The notes beneath the pieces were generated by a model. It had not been told where the DNA came from and did not search any database. It saw only the letters and a program-made list of their open reading frames with translations. From Planctomycetota bacterium (GTDB lineage: Bacteria > Planctomycetota > Planctomycetia > Pirellulales > Pirellulaceae): a stretch of DNA of 41,005 nucleotides. This document shows positions 32,708 through 40,524 of this stretch, piece after piece. The translations under genes were made by a program, and so were the position numbers. The stretch lies in NCBI GenBank assembly GCA_003671195.1, contig QWPJ01000023.1:1-41005 (forward strand), in the 5' to 3' direction. Numbering within the stretch: the stretch's first letter is position 1; the number at the start of each line of letters is the position of its first letter.

Positions 32708-33757
32708 ATGAGAAGTCTCACCACGATCGATGGCAAGCCCGACGCCGAGGCATTTGTCGCCTACCTCCTGACGGTGGGTATATCCACCCACGTCGAACCG
32801 GCCAGCGATCCTTTGTCGAAAACCTTTACGGAAAACCCCTCAGGAAATACCCGGGAAAATACCCCGGGCATTTCCACCACCCGCCCCACCGATGCTTGGG
32901 AAGTCTGGATCAAAAACGAGGACCGCTTGCCCCAAGCGAAAGAGGAACTCAAAACCTTTTTAGCCAATCCGAAAGACCCGAAATACGCCGCTGCCCTCAA
33001 ACAAGCAAACCTTATCCTTCGAGAGCAACGCCAAGAGGCGAAACTCCGCCAACGAAATATCCAATCTCCAAACTTAGGTGACCAACGGACCTCGATGTTC
33101 AGCGGGAAACTCCCACCCCTGACCCTCACGCTCCTGATCCTCTGCTGCGTCTTTAGCCTCCTGACGGCCTTCTCGACCCCAGCCAATGAGAATCGATTGG
33201 GCCTCTCGATCGTCAAACAACTCAAGTTCGTCGATATGGACCTCTTTGCAAAGACCAACGATCCGACCGCATCGCTCCAGCGAGGCGAACTCTGGCGAAT
33301 CTTCACTCCAGCCTTTCTCCACGGATCTCCCCTCCACCTACTGATGAACATGCTGGGTCTGGCCTCCCTGGGCAGACTCGCCGAACGATTGGTCGGTATC
33401 CGTCGATACGCAGTTCTGTTGCTCCTGATTGCAGCCGGTTCCCACCTAACCCAAGGCCTCCTCGGGGAAAATGTGCTCGGTATTCAAGGCCTCTCGGGTT
33501 CACCGAACTTCGTCGGTATCTCCGGAGTGGTCATGGGACTCTTTGGATACATCGCCGTCAAATCAAGAATGAGACCGGATCTTGGATTTGGCCTCTCGGG
33601 ACAATCCTACTTCATGGTTGGAATCCTGCTGGTCATGGGCTTCGCAGGGGATATCTTCGGAAAAGAAGGGGGCCTTCAGATGGCCAACTTTGCGCACCTA
33701 GGCGGACTGGTCGCAGGCGCAATCCTCGGCTTGCTTAGCGAAGCAAGGCGTTCTTGA
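32708..33757 (+). CDS. Rhomboid-family intramembrane serine protease
   Basis: A 349-residue protease of the GlpG type. A long N-terminal cytoplasmic domain (1-130, including a helix-rich KEELKTFLANPKD region like the GlpG N-domain) precedes six membrane helices. The signature elements are all there: HGSPLHLLMNM with the oxyanion-hole His/Asn, the catalytic Ser272 in GISGVVMG, and the catalytic His330 in NFAHLGGL. Rhomboids cut single-pass membrane proteins inside the bilayer. It stands alone on the plus strand and overlaps, tail to tail by 23 bases, a response-regulator gene on the other strand. Confidence 0.93.
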   Translation: MRSLTTIDGKPDAEAFVAYLLTVGISTHVEPASDPLSKTFTENPSGNTRENTPGISTTRPTDAWEVWIKNEDRLPQAKEELKTFLANPKDPKYAAALKQANLILREQRQEAKLRQRNIQSPNLGDQRTSMFSGKLPPLTLTLLILCCVFSLLTAFSTPANENRLGLSIVKQLKFVDMDLFAKTNDPTASLQRGELWRIFTPAFLHGSPLHLLMNMLGLASLGRLAERLVGIRRYAVLLLLIAAGSHLTQGLLGENVLGIQGLSGSPNFVGISGVVMGLFGYIAVKSRMRPDLGFGLSGQSYFMVGILLVMGFAGDIFGKEGGLQMANFAHLGGLVAGAILGLLSEARRS

Positions 33758-34097
33758 TCGTCTGTACCAACTCGGGAATCGAAAACGGCTTGGGCAATAC
33801 CGCCTGAGCCTGCAATTGACGCGCCCTGGCCAAAATTCCTTCATCAAGCTTGGCCGACATCAGAATACAAGGAAGACTTGGCAAGGCCCTGCGAACCCTC
33901 TCGAGCGCTCCGAGCCCGTCCAATCTCGGCATGTGGATATCAAACAACACCAAATGGATATTGCCAGACTCGATCGCTTCGATCGCCTCGAGCCCATCGC
34001 AAGCTTGGCACGTGCTGTAGCCGCGACGCTGGAGTATCTCATCGAGCGTCATTCGAAATGCTTCGTCGTCGTCAGTAATCAGAACCCGATGTTCCAT
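33735..34097 (-). CDS. Single-domain response regulator (CheY-like)
   Basis: A 120-residue stand-alone receiver. It begins MEHRVLITDDDEAFRMTL with the acid pair, has the phosphoacceptor Asp in LVLFDIHMPRLDG, Ser in MSAK and Lys in PKPFS. No output domain follows. Such proteins pass phosphate or bind targets directly. No histidine kinase lies next to it; the only other signalling gene in the window is the PAS-GAF-REC protein at 12960-14513. Its 3' end lies inside the last 23 bases of the rhomboid gene. Confidence 0.93.
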   Translation of the reverse strand: MEHRVLITDDDEAFRMTLDEILQRRGYSTCQACDGLEAIEAIESGNIHLVLFDIHMPRLDGLGALERVRRALPSLPCILMSAKLDEGILARARQLQAQAVLPKPFSIPELVQTIKNALLR

Positions 34098-34200
34098 AAT
34101 TTTCTATTCGCGGCGACCCTCATACCATGCCACTGAACATAATCTATTATCACTATTTCAGGACCGTGAATCAATTCCGCTTCCGAAGAGTTTACCAGTA

Positions 34201-35382
34201 ATGATCACCCCAATGGACCTCTGGAGCACGCTTTCAGAAGATTTGCAAAGCCGCGGGAACCAAGGGCTCCGACGCTCCCTCGTCCCCTGCAGACCCTTAA
34301 GTCCCACGCGGACGCTCCGCCAAGGTCGCTCTGTCCTGCACTTTGCCTCCAATGATTACCTGGCCATGGCCTGGAACCCCCAAGTCCGCGAGGAATTCAC
34401 CCGAATCGCCGACCAATATAGCCTCGGGGCAACGGCCAGCCCCCTGATCCTCGGTACCTCGGAACCCTACGCCAAACTCGTCGAATCGATCGCTCATTGG
34501 CACCAAAGCGAATCGGCTGTCGTGTTTCCATCAGGATACGCAGCCAACCTCGGAACTCTCCAATCCCTGGTTTCTCCCGAGGATCTTGTCCTCTCCGACG
34601 CCCTAAACCACGCCTGCCTGATCGACGGCTGCCGACTGTCCAAAGCCACCATCAAGGTATTCCCGCACCGTGATACCGATTCTCTAGGCGATCTGCTGGC
34701 AAACCTCCGTGGCCGCTTTCGTATGGCCTACATCCTGACCGACACCCTCTTTAGCATGGATGGACATGTTGCCCCAATTCGCCAGATCGAGTCTCTCTGC
34801 CGCGAATTCAACGCGCTTGCGATCGCCGACGAAGCCCACGCCTCGGGTGTCTTCGGCAACCGCGGCCGAGGGCTGCTCGATGCCCATCGAGCCGACAGCT
34901 CTGTCTGGATCAAAACCGGCACCCTGAGCAAAGCCATCGGATGCACCGGAGGCTACGTCGCTGGCTCCCATCTGCTGTGCGATACCCTCCTGCACCGCGC
35001 CCGAACCCTGATCTTCTCGACCGCCCTCCCACCGGCGATCCTCGGAGCCGCAGCAAAGTCGATCCAACTGATCCAAAACATGGACGACCAAAGGCTTAAA
35101 CTGCTCGAACTTAGCTCCTTTCTCCGCAAAGAACTCACCCTGCGAGGATTCCGTACCACCAGCGACACCACTCCGATCATTCCCCTCTACGTCCATGACC
35201 CCCACGAAGCTCTCGAACTCTCTGAAAAACTCCTCGATGCAGGGATCTTCGTTCCCGCCATTCGCCCACCGACCGTACCTCCCAAGGGATGCCTGCTTCG
35301 CATCAGCCTCAACTCCGATCACACGCACGAAGACTGCCAGCAACTCCTCGATGCACTCGGCCAACCCATGCTAGGACGATAA
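34201..35382 (+). CDS. bioF: BioF-like alpha-oxoamine synthase (8-amino-7-oxononanoate synthase family)
   Basis: A 393-residue PLP enzyme of the group that decarboxylatively joins an amino acid with an acyl-CoA/ACP. Landmarks are FASNDYLAMA, the Asp-Glu-Ala-His in IADEAHASG (210-213), and the PLP lysine Lys244 in TGTLSKAIG, then GGYVAGS. BioF itself, making the biotin precursor KAPA from pimeloyl thioester and alanine, is the likeliest role. Two positions differ from textbook BioF: the usual GSRL/H stretch reads GATASPLILGTSEPYAKL, with Tyr where His is common. No other biotin gene is nearby. ATG 34201 is used; an ATG 12 bases later is possible. Confidence 0.8.
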   Translation: MITPMDLWSTLSEDLQSRGNQGLRRSLVPCRPLSPTRTLRQGRSVLHFASNDYLAMAWNPQVREEFTRIADQYSLGATASPLILGTSEPYAKLVESIAHWHQSESAVVFPSGYAANLGTLQSLVSPEDLVLSDALNHACLIDGCRLSKATIKVFPHRDTDSLGDLLANLRGRFRMAYILTDTLFSMDGHVAPIRQIESLCREFNALAIADEAHASGVFGNRGRGLLDAHRADSSVWIKTGTLSKAIGCTGGYVAGSHLLCDTLLHRARTLIFSTALPPAILGAAAKSIQLIQNMDDQRLKLLELSSFLRKELTLRGFRTTSDTTPIIPLYVHDPHEALELSEKLLDAGIFVPAIRPPTVPPKGCLLRISLNSDHTHEDCQQLLDALGQPMLGR

Positions 35383-35426
35383 AGACATACAAAAGAGCGG
35401 AACAATCGAGGTGAACTGAACTGAAA

Positions 35427-36125
35427 TCATATCTCAATTGCACCCCAACTACGTGCGATTCGCACCAAGCGAATTTTCAAATCCTCAAGCATCATCGCCG
35501 TAGCCCCCCATACCCAGTGGCCTTCGAGCCAGAACCCCGGTGTCTCGATGAGCATCGCCCCTCGCTGGATCTTGCGGACCAAAGGTCGCAAACCCAAAAG
35601 GTGCTCGAGCGGCAAAAAGAGGACCTCGGATACCTCGTCGGGGTTCGGACGCATCACCGGCAAGTCGCCGCCGAGCCCCAGAAGCGGGACGACCTGATGG
35701 CGACTGGCATAGACATACATCGTAGGGAGCGAACCGATCAACTCAATCCGTTCGTTGGGGCACCCGAGCTCCTCGGTGTACTCGCGGCAAGCGGCTTGCT
35801 CGTGCGACTCTCCCGTTTGACAACGGCCCCCAGGAAAAGAGACCTGGCCTGCATGCTCAGCCATCGTCGCGGGCCTGAGCGTCAGAGGGATCGTCCATTG
35901 GCTTTGAAACCGGTTGGTCGGGCTCGGGAGCAGGGCCATCAGGACCGCAGCCGAATGGGTGCTCGGCGGGGCCGGCCCGCGATGGCGTCCATAGGAGATT
36001 TGAGGAGCGAAGGAATTCCCCCGCCAAGGCCTAGCCGTCGAGGGTTCGAGGGACATCCAAGAACGTCGCAAACGATCCGGGTCCCTCAAAATTGCCAACA
36101 CAGGCTCGAGCGATCCGGTCTCCAA
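35427..36125 (-). CDS. Nudix hydrolase, CoA-pyrophosphatase type
   Basis: A 232-residue Nudix enzyme. The box GRCQTGESHEQAACREYTEE followed by LG fits Gx5Ex7REUxEExGU. It is preceded by EHAGQVSFPGG, characteristic of the NudL/CoA-diphosphatase subfamily, whose members split CoA and its thioesters. The start is weak: the open frame begins with TTG 36125, with AGGAG about 12 bases upstream; ATG 36056 is a shorter alternative. It is divergent from the repeat-rich membrane protein gene at 36245. Confidence 0.87.
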   Translation of the reverse strand: METGSLEPVLAILRDPDRLRRSWMSLEPSTARPWRGNSFAPQISYGRHRGPAPPSTHSAAVLMALLPSPTNRFQSQWTIPLTLRPATMAEHAGQVSFPGGRCQTGESHEQAACREYTEELGCPNERIELIGSLPTMYVYASRHQVVPLLGLGGDLPVMRPNPDEVSEVLFLPLEHLLGLRPLVRKIQRGAMLIETPGFWLEGHWVWGATAMMLEDLKIRLVRIARSWGAIEI

Positions 36126-36244
36126 CTTGGCTATGCACTCCTAAAAGCTTTGGAAAAACTCCATTCCGAAGTACAACGACTTGGTTTATCATTCCACCGT
36201 CCCTGCTTCCGGTCCGCAACCCCAATTCAACGATCCGACCGACG

Positions 36245-37036
36245 ATGGCCCGCCGCACCAGCAACGACCCCCAAGCGATCGCCAATGTCCTGCGCCTGAT
36301 TCCAGCCAAATGGCTCGTTGGAATGCTCGTGGCGCTGGTCTTGTACTTTTTCCTCCAGCCGAAACTCAACGCATGGTTCGGCTGGAACTTGCCCAGCATC
36401 GCGGCGATGGCCGGCAATGAGACGCCTGCCAAACCTGCATCCCCTAAGCCTGCATCCCCTAAGCCTGCACAGCCCAAATCTGCACAGCAAAAGTCTGCAC
36501 AGCAAACGTCTGCACAGGCCGAGCTCGCATCGACCAAAGCGACTGAGCCCAGAACCACTGAGCCCAAAGCTGCCTCGACGAAGCCTTCAGGCGAGCCGAC
36601 GAAGTCACCGGCAACGGCTAAGGCACAGGATCAGGACGATTGGAAGTACAGGATCCTCAAGCCCCTCGGGCGAGATCGCTACGAGTCGCCCGCGGGCCTG
36701 ATCTACGCACCCGGGAGCGAGGAAGGACATCGGCTCTCGCACATCGCAAGGCATTTGGAAGACCAGCCCGATCGGCCCGGTAGTCATGGCGTGTTCGATG
36801 GCGATATGGCGGCCTTTCTGGTCGCTATCGATGACGCTTACAAACGAGCCCGCGGGCATGCCAAGGGGACCAAGTCCAGGCTTGAGGATGGCATGACGGT
36901 CTATGAAGCGCCGTTTGACCAAACGGTCGGGTATTTAGGAGGGACCGAGGGGGCTCGCAAGAAGAACCCGAAACTCAAGAAACTGCGGTTGGTCCTCCGC
37001 GATCGAAATTTAATCACCGCATTCCCTATCCAGTGA
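36245..37036 (+). CDS. Single-pass membrane protein with repeat linker and unrecognised C-terminal domain
   Basis: A 263-residue protein I do not recognise. Residues 1-20 are cytoplasmic, one membrane helix follows (WLVGMLVALVLYFFLQP), then a P/A/S/K/Q-rich linker of about 90 residues built on a 15-bp repeat, then a globular domain. That domain opens YRILKPLGRDRYESPAGLIYAPGS and contains HRLSHIARHLEDQPDRPGSHGVFD, with His at regular spacing that could be catalytic or metal-binding, then DDAYKRA and a basic KKNPKLKKLRLVLRDR end. An ATG shared by homology start and position is used; the longer frame overlaps the Nudix gene. The His pattern recalls some small nuclease or toxin domains, but I cannot name one. 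Confidence 0.75.
   Translation: MARRTSNDPQAIANVLRLIPAKWLVGMLVALVLYFFLQPKLNAWFGWNLPSIAAMAGNETPAKPASPKPASPKPAQPKSAQQKSAQQTSAQAELASTKATEPRTTEPKAASTKPSGEPTKSPATAKAQDQDDWKYRILKPLGRDRYESPAGLIYAPGSEEGHRLSHIARHLEDQPDRPGSHGVFDGDMAAFLVAIDDAYKRARGHAKGTKSRLEDGMTVYEAPFDQTVGYLGGTEGARKKNPKLKKLRLVLRDRNLITAFPIQ
36434..36517 (+). repeat. 15-bp tandem repeat inside the membrane protein gene
   Basis: About five and a half units of 15 bp: CCTGCATCCCCTAAG at 36434-36448 and again at 36449-36463, then CCTGCACAGCCCAAA, then TCTGCACAGCAAAAG, TCTGCACAGCAAACG and a partial unit. The period equals five codons (PASPK / SAQQK), so copy-number change would keep the frame and simply lengthen the linker. The first two units are identical, a sign of recent slippage. 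Confidence 0.85.
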
Positions 37037-37058
37037 TCTCTTGGGGGGATCTATCGAT

Positions 37059-37382
37059 ATGGCCAAGCCTTTTCTGATTTACGTCAAGCAATGCCCAGTC
37101 TGTGGGGATGGGCTTTGCCGTGTTCGAGTTTGCCATGATCTCCAGCGGGGGCGACTGACCGGCTGCATTTTATGCGACGAATGCGAAACCGTCTGGACCG
37201 ATCCGACGCTCAAGCAGAAGTTCCTGCGGGGCAAGGTCGAGGGTACCCCTTGCTGTCCGGACTGTGGCCAGTCGCTCTGGGAACCCAATAGCCATTGGGC
37301 CGACATTCCGGAGGTCTGCCTGCTCGGTTGGTACGACTCGGTGCAGATCGTCCGCAAGGAGAACCGCGACCAGATTGTTTAG
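37059..37382 (+). CDS. Small zinc-ribbon protein
   Basis: A 107-residue protein with paired cysteines suited to bind two zinc ions: CPVCGDGLC near residue 12, CILCDEC near 41, and CCPDCG near 69. The rest is mostly beta-like and ends HWADIPEVCLLGWYDSVQIV. No DNA-binding or enzymatic motif accompanies them. ATG 37059 is preferred over TTG 37041 because GGGGGGA lies 8-13 bases upstream. It starts 22 bases after the repeat-rich membrane protein gene and may share its transcript. Function unknown; a role in protein contact or nucleic-acid binding is only suggested by the fold class. Confidence 0.72.
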   Translation: MAKPFLIYVKQCPVCGDGLCRVRVCHDLQRGRLTGCILCDECETVWTDPTLKQKFLRGKVEGTPCCPDCGQSLWEPNSHWADIPEVCLLGWYDSVQIVRKENRDQIV

Positions 37383-37472
37383 TCGACTCATCCGATTTTT
37401 GGTGTATCATTTCGGCTCGCTGGGCCAACATCTTAGCTCTCTTTATTCGTCTTTTCTCAAAGCTTTTACTCA

Positions 37473-38834
37473 ATGCTAACTGTCATCATCCTTTTGTTCG
37501 TGCTGGGGTATTTGGCCATCGCTCTGGAGCACCAGATCCACATCAACAAAGCGGCCTCGGCGATTCTGACCGGAGTTCTGTGCTGGACGCTTTATGCGAT
37601 GAATTACGAGACCTTGGTGCCGACCACGACCAAAGCCTTTGAAAATTGGCATGCGATGCATGGAGGGCCGGAGGCCGAGGGGGGGGTGGATCCGAAACTC
37701 CATTTTCTCGTCGACGGTCAGCTTAGCCATCTTTTTTCCGAGACGGCGGGTATTTTGTTTTTCCTCATCGGGGCCATGACGATCGTCGAACTGGTCGATG
37801 CGCACGAAGGCTTTTCGCTCATCACGCGCTATGTAAGGTCCAAGAGCAAGGTGTCGCTGCTGTGGGTCATCGGAATATGCACGTTCTTTCTGTCGTCGGT
37901 CTTGGATAACTTGACGACCACCATCGTGATGATCTCGGTGTTGCGCAAACTCGTCGCGGATCGGGAACTGCGGCTTTTGTACATCGGCATCGTTGTTGTC
38001 GCAGCCAATGCAGGGGGGGCTTGGACGGTCATCGGTGACGTCACGACAACGATGATCTGGATGAAGCATAAGATTAGCGAGTGGGAGGTGATGCGCGATT
38101 TGTTCTTGCCGAGCATGGCTTGTTTGCTCGTCCCTTTGGGAATCTTGTCGACGCAGCTCAAAGGGGAGCTCGAAATGCCCAAGGAGACCCAGGACGAGCT
38201 TGAGGAAAAGTCGATTGAGACTTGGCACAAGGCATTGTTTTTGGCTTTGGGGGTTGCCGGATTGCTCGCAGTACCGATCTTCAAGACCTACACGCATCTG
38301 CCGCCGTTTATGGGGATGATGCTCAGTCTCGGAGTTCTTTGGCTCGCATCGGAGCTCGTCTCGCACACGATGGACGAGAAGACCAAGAGCAGCACCGGGG
38401 TCCTCTCGGCCCTGCGTCGGATCGATATGTCGAGCGTCTTGTTCTTCTTGGGGATACTCTTGGCTGTCGGAGCCTTGGGTTCGATGAACGTTCTGACCCA
38501 GCTTGCCGAGTACCTCCAAGCGACCTTGAAGAACCAGTCGCTCATCGCGGTGATCATCGGATTGGTTTCGGCGGTCGTCGACAATGTGCCTTTGGTCGCA
38601 GCCGGCATCGAGATGTATGCGTCGACTCCTCTGAACGATTCTTTTTGGATGCTGCTGGCCTACTGCGGTGGGACCGGAGGCAGTTGCCTGATCATCGGTT
38701 CGGCCGCGGGGGTTGCGGCCATGGGGCTCGAGAAGATCGATTTCTTCTGGTATTTCCGAAAGATCGCGCCGCTAGCATTGGCGGGCTATTTCGCCGGAAT
38801 TGCGGTCTATTTCCTACAACAAGCGATTTTTTAG
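37473..38834 (+). CDS. nhaD: Sodium/proton antiporter NhaD
   Basis: A 453-residue ion transporter of the NhaD group in the ion-transporter (IT) superfamily. It starts with a membrane helix (MLTVIILLFVLGYLAIALEH), and shows about 12 hydrophobic segments. Typical conserved pieces are SETAGILFFLIGAMTIVELVD, then FFLSSVLDNLTTTIVMISVL, and GGAWTVIGDVTTTMIW, with a matching repeat in the second half (VSAVVDNVPLVAAGIEMY, GGTGGSCLIIGSAAG). The two DN motifs are the proposed ion-binding sites. NhaD expels sodium in exchange for protons, in keeping with a marine or saline habitat. It precedes the ketosynthase gene by 64 bases, probably a separate unit. Confidence 0.93.
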   Translation: MLTVIILLFVLGYLAIALEHQIHINKAASAILTGVLCWTLYAMNYETLVPTTTKAFENWHAMHGGPEAEGGVDPKLHFLVDGQLSHLFSETAGILFFLIGAMTIVELVDAHEGFSLITRYVRSKSKVSLLWVIGICTFFLSSVLDNLTTTIVMISVLRKLVADRELRLLYIGIVVVAANAGGAWTVIGDVTTTMIWMKHKISEWEVMRDLFLPSMACLLVPLGILSTQLKGELEMPKETQDELEEKSIETWHKALFLALGVAGLLAVPIFKTYTHLPPFMGMMLSLGVLWLASELVSHTMDEKTKSSTGVLSALRRIDMSSVLFFLGILLAVGALGSMNVLTQLAEYLQATLKNQSLIAVIIGLVSAVVDNVPLVAAGIEMYASTPLNDSFWMLLAYCGGTGGSCLIIGSAAGVAAMGLEKIDFFWYFRKIAPLALAGYFAGIAVYFLQQAIF

Positions 38835-38898
38835 GATAGTTTTTCCGTAAAATTCCGGGACAGTAATAGCTGGATCGAACTCTCCTCGAAGGACCCTT

Positions 38899-40161
38899 AT
38901 GTCGATTTACCCAGATCGCACCTCGACACTCCCGGACGATCAGCGGATTGTCATGACCGCCGTGGGGCTTGCGAGCCCCAATGGCCCAAATCTTGAGAGT
39001 TACCGCGAGGCACTCTTGGCGGGCCGCAGCGGGGTGCGGAACTACAACATTCGCTACGTCGGCGACACGCATGCGGGAGTTTGCGAGTTCGAGGGAACCA
39101 AGTACCAAAACCGTCGCGATGCTCGCCGAGGGACGCGAGCCGGTACCGTTGGAATATGGTCGGCCAGCGAAGCGATCGCGCGGAGCGGTCTGGATTGGGC
39201 CAACGTCGATAAATCTCGGGTCGGGATTTACATCGGCATCACCGAACACGGCAATGTCGAGACGGAAAATGAGATCTACTCGATCTCCCAGTTCAATTAC
39301 GACACGACGGTTTGGTCCCACCACCATAACCCCCGAACCGTGGCGAACAACCCAGCAGGGGAAATCGCACTGAATCTTGGGATTACCGGACCGCACTACA
39401 CCATCGGAGCCGCCTGCGCGGCAGGCAATGCCGGGATCATCCAAGGGGTCCAAATGCTTCGGCTCGGGGAATGCGACCTGGCGATCGCAGGTGGGGTATC
39501 CGAGAGCATTCACACCTTCGGAATCTTCGCATCGTTCAAGTCCCAAGGTGCCTTAGCAAGCCACGGCGACCCGACGAAAGCTTCCAGGCCCTTCGACAAG
39601 GACCGCAGCGGGATCGTCGTAGCCGAAGGTGGCTGCCTGTACATTTTGGAGCGACTTTCAGACGCAAAAAAACGCTCGGCCAACATCATCGCCGAGATCG
39701 TGTCCTACGCGATCAACACCGATGCGACAGACTTTGTGCTCCCAAACCCCGAACGCCAAGCCCAGTGCGTTCGCCTGGCCCTTGCCCGAGGTGGCCTGAA
39801 CCCCGAGCAAATCCAGATCGTCAGCACCCATGCGACCGGGACGACCAGCGGCGACAACCAGGAGTGCGAAGCCTTGCGTCAAGTCTTTTCCGGGGTTCCC
39901 GGGGTTCGGTTCAACAACACCAAAAGCTTCATCGGGCACACCATGGGTGCCGCCGGAGCTTTGGAATTGGCAGGGAATTTGCCCAGTTTTCAGGACGGGG
40001 TTTGCCATGCTACGATAAATGTGGACAATTTGGACCCCACCTGTGCCCTTGACGGCTTGGTCATCAACCAACCCCAAGAGCTAGGCCGTATCGACTATAT
40101 CCTCAACAATTCCTTCGGGATGCTCGGAATCAACTCCGTTCTGGTCGTCAGACGGTTTTGA
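38899..40161 (+). CDS. Beta-ketoacyl-ACP synthase (FabF/KASII-like)
   Basis: A 420-residue ketosynthase that condenses acyl and malonyl groups on acyl carrier protein. The active-site Cys173 is in GAACAAGNAG, His311 in STHATGTTSGD, Lys342 and His347 in TKSFIGHTMGAAG: the complete Cys-His-His triad with the helper Lys. The N-terminus MSIYPDRTSTLPDDQRIV is slightly long. AAGGACC lies 5-10 bases before the ATG. It is followed by an ACP gene 102 bases later in the same direction. Together they look like the start of a dedicated fatty-acid or polyketide-like set, of which only two genes are inside the window; housekeeping fabF is less likely in this context but not excluded. Confidence 0.92.
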   Translation: MSIYPDRTSTLPDDQRIVMTAVGLASPNGPNLESYREALLAGRSGVRNYNIRYVGDTHAGVCEFEGTKYQNRRDARRGTRAGTVGIWSASEAIARSGLDWANVDKSRVGIYIGITEHGNVETENEIYSISQFNYDTTVWSHHHNPRTVANNPAGEIALNLGITGPHYTIGAACAAGNAGIIQGVQMLRLGECDLAIAGGVSESIHTFGIFASFKSQGALASHGDPTKASRPFDKDRSGIVVAEGGCLYILERLSDAKKRSANIIAEIVSYAINTDATDFVLPNPERQAQCVRLALARGGLNPEQIQIVSTHATGTTSGDNQECEALRQVFSGVPGVRFNNTKSFIGHTMGAAGALELAGNLPSFQDGVCHATINVDNLDPTCALDGLVINQPQELGRIDYILNNSFGMLGINSVLVVRRF

Positions 40162-40263
40162 TCCAAGGCCTGGGATTTGATCCCACCAAAGGCGATTCGA
40201 GCATCCACGAGTTTCCATCCATAACGCACACCGTATCGATTTTTCCTGGGAGTGACCTGATCC

Positions 40264-40524
40264 ATGACAGCCGCAGAAATCCGGAACGAGATTCTAGATA
40301 TTTTGAGCGACATAGCTCCGGACGAGGATCTCTCCGGTCTGGATGATAGCAAGTCGTTTCGCGAACAGATGGAGCTCGATAGCATGGACTTCTTGGACAT
40401 CGTCATGGAGCTCCGCAAACGCCACCGCGTCCAGATTCCCGAGGAAGACTACGGGAACCTGGCCAGCATGCATTTGACGGTGACGTATCTCGAACCGAAA
40501 ATGCGAGATATCGTCGCAGCGTAA
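40264..40524 (+). CDS. Acyl carrier protein
   Basis: An 86-residue acyl carrier protein. Phosphopantetheine attaches to Ser40 in ELDSMDF (family DSL/DSM motif). The acidic helix before it and the (I/V)PEED motif after (VQIPEEDYGNL) are as expected, although DSMDF instead of DSLD suggests a specialised ACP and not the housekeeping AcpP. It lies 102 bases after the ketosynthase and serves the same pathway by inference. GAGTGACCTGATCC precedes the ATG; the ribosome-binding site is weak. Confidence 0.92.
   Translation: MTAAEIRNEILDILSDIAPDEDLSGLDDSKSFREQMELDSMDFLDIVMELRKRHRVQIPEEDYGNLASMHLTVTYLEPKMRDIVAA

Noticed and set aside
37476..38519. Minus-strand frame of 347 codons
   Set aside because: It is antisense to nhaD and shows the same shadow composition.
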